Source of the DNA: Saprospiraceae bacterium
Lineage (GTDB): Bacteria; Bacteroidota; Bacteroidia; Chitinophagales; Saprospiraceae
Direction of reading: 5' to 3'
Assembly (NCBI GenBank): GCA_016712145.1
Contig: JADJRO010000001.1
Coordinates: 2,108,501-2,172,500, forward strand
Length of the DNA stretch: 64,000 bases
Every line of letters begins with the position of its first letter. Position 1 is the first letter of the stretch. The notes below the pieces were generated by a model that was not told the origin of the DNA, searched no databases, and saw nothing but the letters and a program-made list of their open reading frames with translations. Both the position numbers and the translations under genes were made by a program. Positions 1 through 8,638 of the stretch are shown here, one piece after another.

Positions 1-766
1 GGTAATACACCGTTATTTTACTATCAGCGTGCTGTGGCAATACAGACATGATACCATCTCCCGATTCACAAACCACTGCGATTCCATTAAACGATTTGCT
101 GAAGCTGTCCGTAGTAAAATAAATGGTATCGGCATAGGACCTCAATATTTTCATGAACGCTCCAGTGTCCATCCGAAATCGGAGTTGCGGATACAATTGG
201 AGTTTGAAAGTATCTTCCAAAATCATGAGGCTATCCTTTTTATTGGGAATGAAGTCTTTTAGTTCCCCCAACACATTTGATTTGTCATAACCCGGAAGGT
301 AATTGCTGTAATAGGTTGATGAAGTTGAATACGGCTGGCTTAATGGATACACCCTAACGGTAGCCGGAGTTGTATTATAACCATAAAATGTACTGGTATC
401 GTAACGGAGTGAAATCACCACCGAATCCACCGTACTGGTTAAAAAATCCAGGTTCTTACTGGCAATGATGCGCAATTGACTTCCAAATCCAGCCTCTACT
501 TTGCCAAACAAAGGATCATTCATTACGCCCAAAGGAAATGAAATGTCTTGAAATCCTGATAAACCCAGGGTGGTCATCACACGATAACTGATAATAGAAT
601 CCGGATCTGCAGGTCCTGCTTGTATATGAAATGTATCAATGCCTTTTGCATCAATCCATGCTGAATTGAGAAGATCTGAACCAAAAGGATCGATTTCATT
701 GCAAGACGTTAATAGAATCCATACTCCGGATAAAAGCATGAATCCTCGAGATAATTTACCGGTCAT
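1..766 (-). CDS. DUF4270-type lipoprotein, 3' end cut by the window
   Basis: The reading frame is open from an ATG at 766 down to the window edge, so only about 255 N-terminal residues are visible. The N-terminus is a lipoprotein signal: a hydrophobic stretch and then a lipobox ending LLTSC, followed by NEIDPFGSD. The body is rich in beta-strand-like S/T/Y/V sequence (for example DSVVISLRYD, YSNYLPGYDK), as in the Bacteroidota DUF4270 family. Family assignment rests on this pattern and on context: in Bacteroidota a DUF4270 gene commonly lies beside a short GT5 protein, as it does here (28 bp downstream of 794-1597, same strand). It is probably anchored in the outer membrane. Its function is unknown. 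Confidence 0.75.
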   Translation of the reverse strand, partial: MTGKLSRGFMLLSGVWILLTSCNEIDPFGSDLLNSAWIDAKGIDTFHIQAGPADPDSIISYRVMTTLGLSGFQDISFPLGVMNDPLFGKVEAGFGSQLRIIASKNLDFLTSTVDSVVISLRYDTSTFYGYNTTPATVRVYPLSQPYSTSSTYYSNYLPGYDKSNVLGELKDFIPNKKDSLMILEDTFKLQLYPQLRFRMDTGAFMKILRSYADTIYFTTDSFSKSFNGIAVVCESGDGIMSVLPQHADSKITVYY

Positions 767-793
767 TATTAAAAGCTATTCTGAATTAACGGT

Positions 794-1597
794 TTAATGA
801 ATCAGATTCTTGTAAAAATCGATGTAAGAAGGCAAAAATTCTTCTTCCGTTGTTTTAATAAAAGGTTTTTCAGTACTTTGAATGGACGTACTAAGGGCAT
901 CACTGATAGATTGGCTTCCCTGAATGATGCCGTCTGCATATTGAATGGCCCCTTTATCGAGTGTAATGCCAGTGCCATTTTTAAATGCCAACAATTGTTC
1001 GGGTTTTAAATTATTAATGGCTGCTTTGGTTAAAAAGTCTTCTGTAAAGCTTTTTTCAATAATTTGATCGTAAACTGACAATACGACTTTTGAATGTTTA
1101 AAAACAGGGTCGTTCTTGTAACTTGTCTTAAGGTAAAACGGGATCAAACTGGTCATCCAACCATGGCAATGAACCACATCCGGTGGCCAGCCAAACTTTT
1201 TTACAGTCTCCAAGGCACCCTTACAAAAGAAAATCATCCGATCCTGATTGTCGTCATATAATTTTCCTTCTTCATCTTCAAAAACGGTTTTGCGTTTGAA
1301 AAACTCGTCATTGTCCAAAAAGTAAACCTGAATCCTGGAACCAGGTAAAGAAGCCACTTTGATAATCAAGGCAAAATCATCATCATTTATGATAATATTC
1401 ATTCCTGAAAGTCGCACCACTTCATGCAATCGATGTCTTCGCTCGTTGATGGTGCCAAAACGCGGCATTAAAATCCGGATCTCCATCCCACTGTCTTGCG
1501 CATAGGCCGGCAATTTCTGGATCAAAGAGCCAATGCCTGAAAGATCCAGATAAGGCTCCATTTCCTGGGTAATAAAGAGAATCCTGTTTTTACTCAT
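794..1597 (-). CDS. Short glycogen/starch synthase-like protein (GT5 N-terminal domain only)
   Basis: 267 residues resembling the N-terminal Rossmann domain of GT5 starch/glycogen synthases: the opening ILFITQEMEPY, the L-SGIGSLIQKLP region where the ADP-glucose KxGGL motif normally lies, and DVVHCHGW, typical of GT5. The C-terminal GT-B domain is absent, so the protein is about half the usual 480 residues, yet it ends cleanly. The KxGGL lysine is not evident (DLSGIG instead). Bacteroidota commonly carry such half-length proteins near DUF4270 and panC genes, so this is a conserved form and not a local truncation. Glycogen-synthase activity should not be assumed. A TACCTTTG box lies 29 bp upstream of the ATG. 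Confidence 0.75.
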   Translation of the reverse strand: MSKNRILFITQEMEPYLDLSGIGSLIQKLPAYAQDSGMEIRILMPRFGTINERRHRLHEVVRLSGMNIIINDDDFALIIKVASLPGSRIQVYFLDNDEFFKRKTVFEDEEGKLYDDNQDRMIFFCKGALETVKKFGWPPDVVHCHGWMTSLIPFYLKTSYKNDPVFKHSKVVLSVYDQIIEKSFTEDFLTKAAINNLKPEQLLAFKNGTGITLDKGAIQYADGIIQGSQSISDALSTSIQSTEKPFIKTTEEEFLPSYIDFYKNLIH

Positions 1598-1626
1598 ACG
1601 ATAAGCTTAATTCTTCAAAAGGAGTG

Positions 1627-1634
1627 CAAAGGTA
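1627..1634 (-). promoter_or_regulatory. Bacteroidota -7 box for the GT5-like gene
   Basis: TACCTTTG on the minus strand fits the Bacteroidota consensus TAnnTTTG. It sits 29 nt before the ATG at 1597, giving a leader of about 25 nt. No convincing -33 TTTG element is visible. Confidence 0.6.
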
Positions 1635-1851
1635 CTAAATTTTTAGCAGAATAATGCTTAATATACTCCATTCGATTAATTAAGTTATTGAATTTCAATT
1701 TTTTATGACAAATAAACGGAATAAAAAAAGGAAAATAGGCGAAGGGAAGAGGGCTGGAGGGCTGTTAGACTGTTAGGGAAGGAGGCTAATGGCGATCTTT
1801 GAATCTTCAGGACGGAACGTGCATTTTTTAGGTATGGATACTACTAGCACC

Positions 1852-1890
1852 CATCAACTATCACCTATCAACTATCACCTATCAACTATT
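1852..1890. repeat. Tandem CTATCAACTATCAC-type repeat
   Basis: About three copies of a unit close to ATCAACTATCACCT in tandem. The same motif recurs at 2186-2219, 5183-5233 and, inverted, 55017-55049. It lies in the 626-bp gene-free stretch 1598-2224. Apart from the promoter at 1627 and the repeats listed here, I see no gene or RNA in that stretch. Confidence 0.75.
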
Positions 1891-1992
1891 TATTGCTCAT
1901 ACGGGATTAAAATTTCAAAGCATGGACTTGCTTACTAAATTGAAAATGACATTTCTACTACTATCAACTTATTACTTCGCAAATCCTCGGCG

Positions 1993-2048
1993 GGGACGCC
2001 TTCGGAAACTACTTATTGAAATGATCAACCGGGACGCCTTCGAAAACT
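1993..2048. repeat. 18-bp direct repeat GGGACGCCTTCGRAAACT
   Basis: Copies at 1993-2010 and 2031-2048 differ at one base. They are GC-richer than the surroundings, so the pair looks inserted. No associated gene or terminal repeats are visible. Confidence 0.65.
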
Positions 2049-2143
2049 TGTAAAATTTATTGCATTTTATAAACACCCTGTTCTCTATAGACTAATTCGC
2101 TTCTTTTCTTCTTATTTTTTCAATCTAATTTAAAAAAAAATTC

Positions 2144-2167
2144 ACGCAGAGACGCAGAGACGCAGAA
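2144..2167. repeat. ACGCAGAG octamer x3
   Basis: Three tandem copies, the last ending A. The 15 bp at 2141-2155 (TTCACGCAGAGACGC) occurs again in inverted orientation at 55071-55085, next to a GxxExxY gene remnant. Confidence 0.75.
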
Positions 2168-2185
2168 GACTATTCATCGCTCCTA

Positions 2186-2219
2186 CTAACACCTATCAAC
2201 TAACACCTATTAACTATTT
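2186..2219. repeat. Dispersed CTATCAACTAACAC-type repeat
   Basis: Two and a half copies of a unit near CTAACACCTATCAA, related to 1852-1890. It ends 6 bp from the stop codon of the RNase R gene, so that transcript reads straight into it. Confidence 0.6.
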
Positions 2220-2224
2220 AAATT

Positions 2225-4384
2225 TTAAATAATTGACAACAAGAGCTCTTTCTGATCCAGGTCTGCAGCAACCAATTTGACTTTTAACTTATCGCCAATT
2301 TTCCAAGCCTTGGTTATAAAAGAAGAGGATGCTTTAAATCTGCTTTTATGAATTTCTATATCGTTATCTAACTGGTTAATTGGCAAAAAACCTTCGCAGT
2401 GACTGCCTTCCAATTCAATGTAAAATCCTCGTTCATTCATCCCAATAATTCTACCATCAAACAACTCGCCAACGCGATCTTTTAAAAACACCACCTGAAA
2501 GTATCGGGTTGATGCGCGTTCAGCTTCCATAGCCTTTCGTTCTTGATTGGAAATATGCAAACATTGGCGATGCAATAGATCGGGTTCTGCCCTGTAACTC
2601 GTTTCCAAATTCGCATATAACAAGCGGTGCACCAACAAATCAGCATACCGGCGAATGGGTGAGGTAAAATGACTGTAGAATGGAAATGCGAGTCCATAGT
2701 GCCCAATATTGTGCGGACTGTATTCTGCTTTGGCCATCGAGCGGATTGCAAGCGGTTGCAGAATTTTAAATACTTCATTCTTTTGAGCTGCTTCTGAAAT
2801 TTTATTGATAGACTGTGAAATTTTTTTAGGACTGCTAAAGTCAAGTTTCAATCCCATTTCAAGTGCAAAATGACCGAGTTCTTCTAATTTTCCAGGATCC
2901 GGTTTATCATGAATCCGATATACAAATGGAATGGGTTTTTCCTTGTTTTTTTGGGCAATAAATAAAGCAACGTATTTATTGGCAAGCAACATAAATTCTT
3001 CGATCAACATATGTGCCGGCTTGCGCTCTTTGATTAATAACTCTAATGGATTTCCATGAGCATCCAATTTAAATTTTACTTCTACGGAATCAAAGTCGAT
3101 CGACCCATGTGCCATACGCTCTTTGCGAATATGCGTTGCCAGCGTATTCAGTAACTGCAATTCTTTTTGATAGGGACCTTGTTTTCCATCTAAAATTTCC
3201 TGTACTTCTTCATACGTAAAACGATGGTTTGAATGGATCAAGGTTTTCCCTATCCATTGACCTATGATATTAAATTTATCATCCAATGTAAATACAACCG
3301 AAAACGTATATTTATCTTCCTTCGGTCGCAGCGAACATAAATTATTAGATAATTTTTCGGGCAACATTGGCAAAACTCGATCTACCAGGTAAACTGAATT
3401 TCCTCTGCGCAACGCTTCCTTGTCGAGTGCAGAATGTTCTTCAACATAATGACTGACATCGGCAATGTGCACTCCAATTTCCCAGTGTCCCTCTTTATTT
3501 TTTTGTACAGACAATGCGTCGTCAAAATCTTTTGCGTCAAATGGATCGATGGTGAATGTGGTCACCGAACGAAAATCTTTGCGATAACTGTGCAAGCTAA
3601 TTTCTGGTGAAATTTTATCAGCAGCCGTTAGTAAAGCTTCTGACCAATCCAGTGGAAATCCTTTGTCTACCAAAATGCTTTGCATCTCAATATCATTGGA
3701 AGTTTCTTTACCCAGATTTCGGATAACATTCCCCTCCAATAAATCCCGTGACTTCTCTTTGTATTTGGTAATTGCAATCACTACCCGATCAAATTCCTCT
3801 ACAGGAATGTTACGGGGGATATGGACCAGGACCTCAATCAGTTTTTTACCCGCTTGTGCAAAAGCAATGGCGCGATGATTGTAAAAACGCACCACACCAA
3901 TCAACTGCGTCCGTGAACGGGTGATGATTTCAATGATTTTACCATCTGGTTTGACCCGACGACCCGGAAGCAATTCTACTTTAACCAGATCTCCGTCTTC
4001 AGCTCCGTTTAAATGTTTTTGATTCACATAAACATCGTGCACTTCATCCTGACAAATGATATAAGCAAATCCGGCACGTGCCATGTCCACATATCCTGAA
4101 AATACTTTAGAGGTAGATTTGGAGTCGCCTTTTGATGCAGTCGAACTCAAGGCAGCATATTTCTGATTGGCGCTGTGTTTAATTTGTTTTTTCTCAACCA
4201 GCGTATCCAGTTGCTCTAATAAAAAACGAATGTCTTTAACTTTAAGTTTTTTAGCAATTTGAAAAGCCGTAAATTTTTTAGTGCTATTAAGCTGGAAGAA
4301 AATTAAAATGCGTTCGCGTAATTGATTTTGAGGAGTTTTCGCTGCTTTTTTTGATTTTAAGGGTTTCCCTGATTTTTTTTTCAT
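2225..4384 (-). CDS. rnr: Ribonuclease R
   Basis: A 719-residue processive 3'-5' exoribonuclease that degrades structured RNA. A basic N-terminus (KKKSGKPLKSKK) leads into a winged-helix region at about 25-75. Cold-shock-like OB folds follow at about 90-230. The RNB catalytic domain starts near 240 and carries the acidic cluster TIDPFDAKDFDDALS (Asp280, 286, 288 and 289 region). A C-terminal S1 domain occupies about 635-719. Length and domain order match the RNase II/R family, and the extra N-terminal HTH favours R over II. The gene starts 7 bp after the stop of the 4392-4904 gene, so the two are probably co-transcribed. No terminator is visible downstream, where dispersed repeats begin. Confidence 0.95.
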   Translation of the reverse strand: MKKKSGKPLKSKKAAKTPQNQLRERILIFFQLNSTKKFTAFQIAKKLKVKDIRFLLEQLDTLVEKKQIKHSANQKYAALSSTASKGDSKSTSKVFSGYVDMARAGFAYIICQDEVHDVYVNQKHLNGAEDGDLVKVELLPGRRVKPDGKIIEIITRSRTQLIGVVRFYNHRAIAFAQAGKKLIEVLVHIPRNIPVEEFDRVVIAITKYKEKSRDLLEGNVIRNLGKETSNDIEMQSILVDKGFPLDWSEALLTAADKISPEISLHSYRKDFRSVTTFTIDPFDAKDFDDALSVQKNKEGHWEIGVHIADVSHYVEEHSALDKEALRRGNSVYLVDRVLPMLPEKLSNNLCSLRPKEDKYTFSVVFTLDDKFNIIGQWIGKTLIHSNHRFTYEEVQEILDGKQGPYQKELQLLNTLATHIRKERMAHGSIDFDSVEVKFKLDAHGNPLELLIKERKPAHMLIEEFMLLANKYVALFIAQKNKEKPIPFVYRIHDKPDPGKLEELGHFALEMGLKLDFSSPKKISQSINKISEAAQKNEVFKILQPLAIRSMAKAEYSPHNIGHYGLAFPFYSHFTSPIRRYADLLVHRLLYANLETSYRAEPDLLHRQCLHISNQERKAMEAERASTRYFQVVFLKDRVGELFDGRIIGMNERGFYIELEGSHCEGFLPINQLDNDIEIHKSRFKASSSFITKAWKIGDKLKVKLVAADLDQKELLLSII

Positions 4385-4391
4385 GGGTTAT

Positions 4392-4904
4392 TTATAATTC
4401 TAAATTGACTTCAGATTTTCGAAGATTCCCATCGGGTAAAAATTCGAGCATCCATTTTTTTGTATGAACCGGATTAACTTCAAGATGTGAATCATCGAGC
4501 GTTCCTTCCAGGATGTATATATGACCAGTAACATCAATATGGGCCATTTTGTTAATTAGTTGTTCGTCTTCCGAATAAAAACCTGCAATTTCTTGTAAAT
4601 GTAAAAACCTTCCTTGTTCGTCAAAATTTATAAGATAAAACGAATACCGCATCAATCGGGCTGCCCACAAAACCAAGGTATGAATGCCTTTTACGGATTC
4701 AAATTGCAGACAGGGCAGGAATTCAGAAAACTCATCCACTTCAAAATCCAGATTTGGGAAAATAAATTGTTGAAGCAAAGGATCCGGCAAATCGTCGTTG
4801 GCTTTACTAAACTGATGATGATCTGAATATTGAATCGTAAGTGGCAACTCAGCTTTTGGAAAGTAACTCAACAAATCTGCAAATGGGGAAATCGACTGAC
4901 TCAT
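4392..4904 (-). CDS. Hypothetical protein, 170 aa
   Basis: I do not recognise a family. The product is acidic and soluble, with no signal peptide or membrane segment, and has alternating strand-like stretches such as HTLVLWAARLMRYSFYLINFD and GHIYILEGTLDDSHLEVN. It is the first gene of a two-gene unit with rnr 7 bp downstream, and it has its own promoter box immediately before the ATG, which supports it being real. Function cannot be given; the rnr linkage is only suggestive. Confidence 0.75.
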   Translation of the reverse strand: MSQSISPFADLLSYFPKAELPLTIQYSDHHQFSKANDDLPDPLLQQFIFPNLDFEVDEFSEFLPCLQFESVKGIHTLVLWAARLMRYSFYLINFDEQGRFLHLQEIAGFYSEDEQLINKMAHIDVTGHIYILEGTLDDSHLEVNPVHTKKWMLEFLPDGNLRKSEVNLEL

Positions 4905-4911
4905 TTAATTG

Positions 4912-4919
4912 CAAAGATA
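4912..4919 (-). promoter_or_regulatory. -7 box abutting the start of the 4392-4904 gene
   Basis: TATCTTTG on the minus strand, followed by only seven bases (CAATTAA) before the ATG at 4904. In this phylum transcription starts a few bases after the box, so the message would be leaderless or nearly so. Confidence 0.6.
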
Positions 4920-4981
4920 AGAAGAAGGTTGAAGAATGCTGCAATTTTGAAATGCTGGAATTCTAAAATGGGGCCCAGAGA

Positions 4982-5135
4982 CTAGAGGCTAAAGGCTAGA
5001 GGCTAAAGGCTAGAGGCTAAAGGCTAGAGGCTAAAGGCTAGAGGCTAAAGGCTAGAGGCTAGAGGCTAAAGGCTAGAGGCTAAAGGCTAGAGGCTAAAGG
5101 CTAGAGGCTAAAGGCTAGAGGCTAGAGGACAGAGG
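4982..5135. repeat. Heptamer array (CTAGAGG/CTAAAGG), 22 units
   Basis: 21 exact 7-bp units of two types, A = CTAGAGG and B = CTAAAGG, plus a final degenerate unit ACAGAGG. They mostly alternate A-B, giving a 14-bp higher-order period. The alternation is broken by A-A pairs at 5052-5065 and 5115-5128. The array fills the middle of the 427-bp gap between the divergent genes at 4904 and 5332, and no gene is visible in that gap. Confidence 0.95.
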
Positions 5136-5182
5136 AATGTTTAATTGAACAGCTATTGCTTATTGATGACATGCTAACAACG

Positions 5183-5233
5183 ATCATCTATCTAACAAAC
5201 AACTATTATCTATCAACTATCATCTATCAACTT
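5183..5233. repeat. Dispersed CTATCAACTATCATC-type repeat
   Basis: Imperfect tandem copies of a unit near ATCATCTATCAACT. It is the same family as 1852-1890 and lies between the heptamer array and the radC promoter. Confidence 0.65.
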
Positions 5234-5313
5234 ATTAAATAAATATCCTACCACGTAAAATAAATAATCAAGTTGATTTAATAAAGTGTAATGATTTAAT
5301 AATTTAATAAAAA

Positions 5314-5321
5314 TAACTTTA
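5314..5321 (+). promoter_or_regulatory. -7 box for radC
   Basis: TAACTTTA, one base from the consensus TAnnTTTG, with 10 nt between it and the ATG. This implies a very short leader. Confidence 0.5.
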
Positions 5322-5331
5322 CAGTTTTTAC

Positions 5332-6039
5332 ATGAGAAGTAGACCTAAAACAGACTCAACAAATTCAATTAAACATTGGGCAACAGATGACCGACCACGA
5401 GAAAAATTGTTGGATAAAGGCAAATTGGCATTAAGCCATTCGGAATTGCTTGCCATTCTAATTGGTTCGGGAAGTGGTGGTGAAAATGCATTGGATTTAG
5501 CTCGAAATATCATGGATTCCTGTAAACAAGACTTAACGGAATTAAGTAAACTGGGCGTTGATCGATTGTGCAAATACAAAGGCATTGGAAAAGTAAAAGC
5601 ATTGGTTATAGAAGCAGCCCTGGAGTTGGGAAGAAGAAGACAGGAAAGTTTGTTTCAGGATAAACAAGTCATTGTAGCAAGTCGTCAAGCCTATGATGTC
5701 ATTCGTTTAAAAATGCAGGATCTGGGTCATGAAGAATTTTGGATCCTTTACCTCAATCGTGCCAATAAAATTATGTCCGTTGAAAATATTTCAAAAGGAG
5801 GGATTACCGGCACTGTAGCAGATCCACGACTTATTTTTAGCAGGGCTCTTGACATTAAAGCTTGCGGAGTGATCTTAGTACACAATCATCCTTCCGGTTC
5901 CACACGACCCAGCAATCAGGATCTCGAACTGACTAAAAAATTAAAATCTGCCGGACAATTGCTCGACATCCAGGTTATGGATCATTTAATCGTTACAGAA
6001 GATACGTATTATAGTTTTGCAGATGAAGGAATGTTGTAA
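5332..6039 (+). CDS. radC: RadC-family JAB/MPN-domain protein
   Basis: 235 residues. The N-terminal half is a helix-hairpin-helix-like region (DRPREKLLDKG, then YKGIGKVKALVIEAALELGRR). The C-terminal half is a JAB1/MPN metalloprotease-like domain with the JAMM signature HNHPSG, followed eight residues later by an aspartate (SGSTRPSNQD). Length and motifs match the RadC/UPF0758 family. The historical DNA-repair role is not well supported for this family, and the biochemical activity is uncertain. It is monocistronic as far as visible. The 302-bp gap after it (6040-6341) holds no gene, only an imperfect AT-rich inverted repeat. Confidence 0.92.
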   Translation: MRSRPKTDSTNSIKHWATDDRPREKLLDKGKLALSHSELLAILIGSGSGGENALDLARNIMDSCKQDLTELSKLGVDRLCKYKGIGKVKALVIEAALELGRRRQESLFQDKQVIVASRQAYDVIRLKMQDLGHEEFWILYLNRANKIMSVENISKGGITGTVADPRLIFSRALDIKACGVILVHNHPSGSTRPSNQDLELTKKLKSAGQLLDIQVMDHLIVTEDTYYSFADEGML

Positions 6040-6186
6040 TAAATTGAAGTGAATTTCTAAATCCCACGCAAGCTAACATTTCCAATAAATTTATTACCCA
6101 AACTCTTTTTTACAAAAATGAAATTTGATTCACATAGTATGAATTAAAATCACATCCAAGTCAGCTTTTTAAATTTACTTTTTCAA

Positions 6187-6244
6187 AAACCATAAATTGT
6201 TTATTGAATTAAAAAGCATCCCATTTCTTTTAATTTTATGGTTT
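6187..6244. repeat. Imperfect inverted repeat after radC
   Basis: AAACCATAAA (6187-6196) pairs with TTTATGGTTT (6235-6244). A second inner pair, ATTAAAAAG with CTTTTAAT, extends the hairpin across an 11-nt bulge. No clear T-run follows, so a terminator role is possible but weak. The rest of the gap 6040-6341 shows nothing recognisable. Confidence 0.35.
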
Positions 6245-6341
6245 ATAAAGGATCACTTAGAATTATTTTATATTTTACCTTTCAACAAATCATATATTTA
6301 AACCATTTCTTCCAATTCGCATTAATATAGGATTCAATGAC

Positions 6342-8093
6342 ATGACCGGTTTCAATACGCTTAAAAGATTGCTTGTTTTTGTAAAGCCCTACAGGCTGCT
6401 GTTCTGGGTTTCTGCACTTATTGCAATCATCATGGCTCCTCTGAATGCCTATTTGCCCTATTTGGCCAATGTGATGGTAGATGATCACATCATGGTGCGT
6501 GATCTGGAAGGATTAAAACGTATTTCCCTGTGGTATTTGGGAGCGCTGGCCAGTCTGACGTTTTTACGGTACAGCTTTACCATTTTGACCAATACCATGG
6601 GCCAAAATATCATCTATGATTTACGCAATAAGATGTACGATCATATTTTATCGCTTCGTTTGTCTTATTTTGATAAAACCCCGATTGGCACCAATACAAC
6701 TCGTGTAATCAATGATTTGGAAACCGTCAATTCTGTATTTTCAGAAGGACTCATTACAATCATTGCAGATATACTATCCTTGATTACTGTACTGGCACTG
6801 ATGTTTTGGACCAGTGTAAAACTGACTTTGATTTGCCTGGTGACCTTTCCTTTATTATTGGTGGCCAGTTATATATTTAAAGAAAAAGTCAAACATTCTT
6901 TTCAGCGGGTTCGGGCTCAAGTGGCTCGTATGAATGCCTTTTTACAAGAACACATTTCAGGAATCAAAACGGTTCAAATTTTTGCCGCAGAAAAACGGGT
7001 TGCCAAAAAATTTAAGGAAATAAACCGCGAATACACACAAGCCAATCTCGATGGAATCTTTTATTATGCTGTATTTTTTCCAGTTGTTGAAATCATTTCT
7101 GCAGCTTCCCTTGGATTTATGGTTTGGTGGGGTGCTCAGGGTGTGTTGGAAGGCGTTGTAACCATCGGACAACTGGTTGCATTCCCTATGTATTTGTCGC
7201 GTTTGTTTCAACCGGTCCGTACCCTGGCTGATAAATTCAATACCTTACAAATGGGGCTGGTAGCGGGTGGAAGGGTGTTTGAAACTCTGGATACCAAAGA
7301 ACAAACACAGGATCAAGGCACGATTGATCAGGGAGATCTCAAAGCTTCCCTTGAATTTAAACAGGTTTATTTTGGATACCGCCCTGATGAATATATTTTA
7401 AAGAATATTTCTTTCCGATTAGAACCCGGAAAAACACTGGCCCTTGTGGGGAGCACAGGATCCGGTAAGTCCAGCTTAATTAGCCTGATCAATCGTTTGT
7501 ATGAAATCAATCAAGGCAGTATTCAGATTGGAAATCATTCCATTTCAGATTATAAAATTGATTTTTTACGCAAACGGATTGCGGTTGTTTTACAGGACGT
7601 GTTTTTATTTCAAGGCAGCATCTATGAAAACATGAGTCTTAAAAATCCGGAAATTGACCTCGAACAAGTAATTGCAGCCTCAAAAATAATTGGAGCCCAC
7701 GAATACATTATGAACCTTCCTGGCAATTACAACTACCAACTGGCCGAGCGAGGTGTCAACTTATCGGTAGGCCAAAGGCAGTTAATTTCCTTTGTAAGGG
7801 CGCTGTTGGTCGATCCGGATATTTTGATTTTGGATGAAGCAACTTCCTCCCTCGACACAGAAACCGAATCCATATTGCAACATGCCATCGAAAAACTAAT
7901 TGCAAAGAGGAGTTCGATTGTGATTGCCCATCGATTGTCAACCATTCAACATGCTGATTATGTGATGGCCTTAGAACATGGAGAAATTAAAGAATTTGGC
8001 CCTCCTGCGGAACTTCTTGCCCGGGAAAATGGTTTATATAAGAAGCTCTACGAGACTTACTTTCAAACAGTAACGGCATCCGTCAACGATTGA
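6342..8093 (+). CDS. MsbA-like ABC exporter (fused permease and ATPase)
   Basis: 583 residues in the type IV exporter half-transporter layout. Six transmembrane helices span about 15-300, starting LLFWVSALIAIIMAPLNAYL. The nucleotide-binding domain at about 330-575 has Walker A GSTGSGKSS, signature LSVGQRQLISF, Walker B ILILDEATSSLD and an H-loop in VIAHRLST. It works as a homodimer or heterodimer in the inner membrane. By similarity it could flip lipid A-core or export drugs or lipids; the sequence does not decide the substrate. It stands alone, with a small membrane-protein gene 68 bp downstream that has its own promoter. Confidence 0.92.
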   Translation: MTGFNTLKRLLVFVKPYRLLFWVSALIAIIMAPLNAYLPYLANVMVDDHIMVRDLEGLKRISLWYLGALASLTFLRYSFTILTNTMGQNIIYDLRNKMYDHILSLRLSYFDKTPIGTNTTRVINDLETVNSVFSEGLITIIADILSLITVLALMFWTSVKLTLICLVTFPLLLVASYIFKEKVKHSFQRVRAQVARMNAFLQEHISGIKTVQIFAAEKRVAKKFKEINREYTQANLDGIFYYAVFFPVVEIISAASLGFMVWWGAQGVLEGVVTIGQLVAFPMYLSRLFQPVRTLADKFNTLQMGLVAGGRVFETLDTKEQTQDQGTIDQGDLKASLEFKQVYFGYRPDEYILKNISFRLEPGKTLALVGSTGSGKSSLISLINRLYEINQGSIQIGNHSISDYKIDFLRKRIAVVLQDVFLFQGSIYENMSLKNPEIDLEQVIAASKIIGAHEYIMNLPGNYNYQLAERGVNLSVGQRQLISFVRALLVDPDILILDEATSSLDTETESILQHAIEKLIAKRSSIVIAHRLSTIQHADYVMALEHGEIKEFGPPAELLARENGLYKKLYETYFQTVTASVND

Positions 8094-8147
8094 GAAATTT
8101 ACAATCAATTAGTTTTACATATTAGTTATTTTTTTAATACATTTTAT

Positions 8148-8155
8148 TATCTTTG
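8148..8155 (+). promoter_or_regulatory. -7 box abutting the 8162 start
   Basis: TATCTTTG followed by six bases (CACGGG) and the ATG at 8162. A start at the in-frame TTG at 8153 would lie inside the box and is therefore unlikely. Confidence 0.6.
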
Positions 8156-8161
8156 CACGGG

Positions 8162-8629
8162 ATGGCCATATTAAGGACATATAATTATTCTTCCGGAAAA
8201 GGATTTGCTGAAAAATTCTTTGGAAGCCTCATATTCCTGCTTTTTATCGCAGGCTTTTTTTACTTGTTTTTTCAGGTTTACAAATTGATGTGGTATGCCT
8301 GTCCGGTATTGCTTTTAATAGCCTTCATTTTAGAACCCAAACTGGTTTGGTCTTATATTACAGCGATATGGAAACAAATCGTTGTTTCACCAGTTTCTGG
8401 TTTGATTCAGGCGCTCATTAATCTGGTTGGATTGCCCTTTGTCAGCATTGGTTTAATATTTAAAGCCTGGATTTATCGCAAATTTGGTCAAATCAACCAA
8501 CAGGTTCATCAAGAGGAATTTGATGATAAATTTACCAGCTACGAAGATGTTGAAACAACTCAACAAGCTCCTCAAAATTCTAAAAAAGTGCAACTTGCAG
8601 ATAGCAGGTATGACGATTTGTTTGAATAA
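8162..8629 (+). CDS. Small membrane protein, hypothetical
   Basis: 155 residues from ATG 8162. I chose this start because the upstream in-frame TTG sits inside the promoter box. Two hydrophobic segments follow each other (about 20-45, LIFLLFIAGFFYLFFQ, and about 50-65, YACPVLLLIAFIL). A third amphipathic or membrane-associated stretch comes before a polar, acidic tail (EEFDDKFTSYEDVETTQQ). No family is recognised. It is followed 9 bp later by the GT2 glycosyltransferase, so an envelope role is plausible but unproven. Confidence 0.75.
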   Translation: MAILRTYNYSSGKGFAEKFFGSLIFLLFIAGFFYLFFQVYKLMWYACPVLLLIAFILEPKLVWSYITAIWKQIVVSPVSGLIQALINLVGLPFVSIGLIFKAWIYRKFGQINQQVHQEEFDDKFTSYEDVETTQQAPQNSKKVQLADSRYDDLFE

Positions 8630-8638
8630 AAAAATAAG

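Noticed and set aside
4982..5135. CRISPR-like look of the repeat array
   Set aside because: The units are only 7 bp and contiguous, with no spacers and no cas genes nearby.
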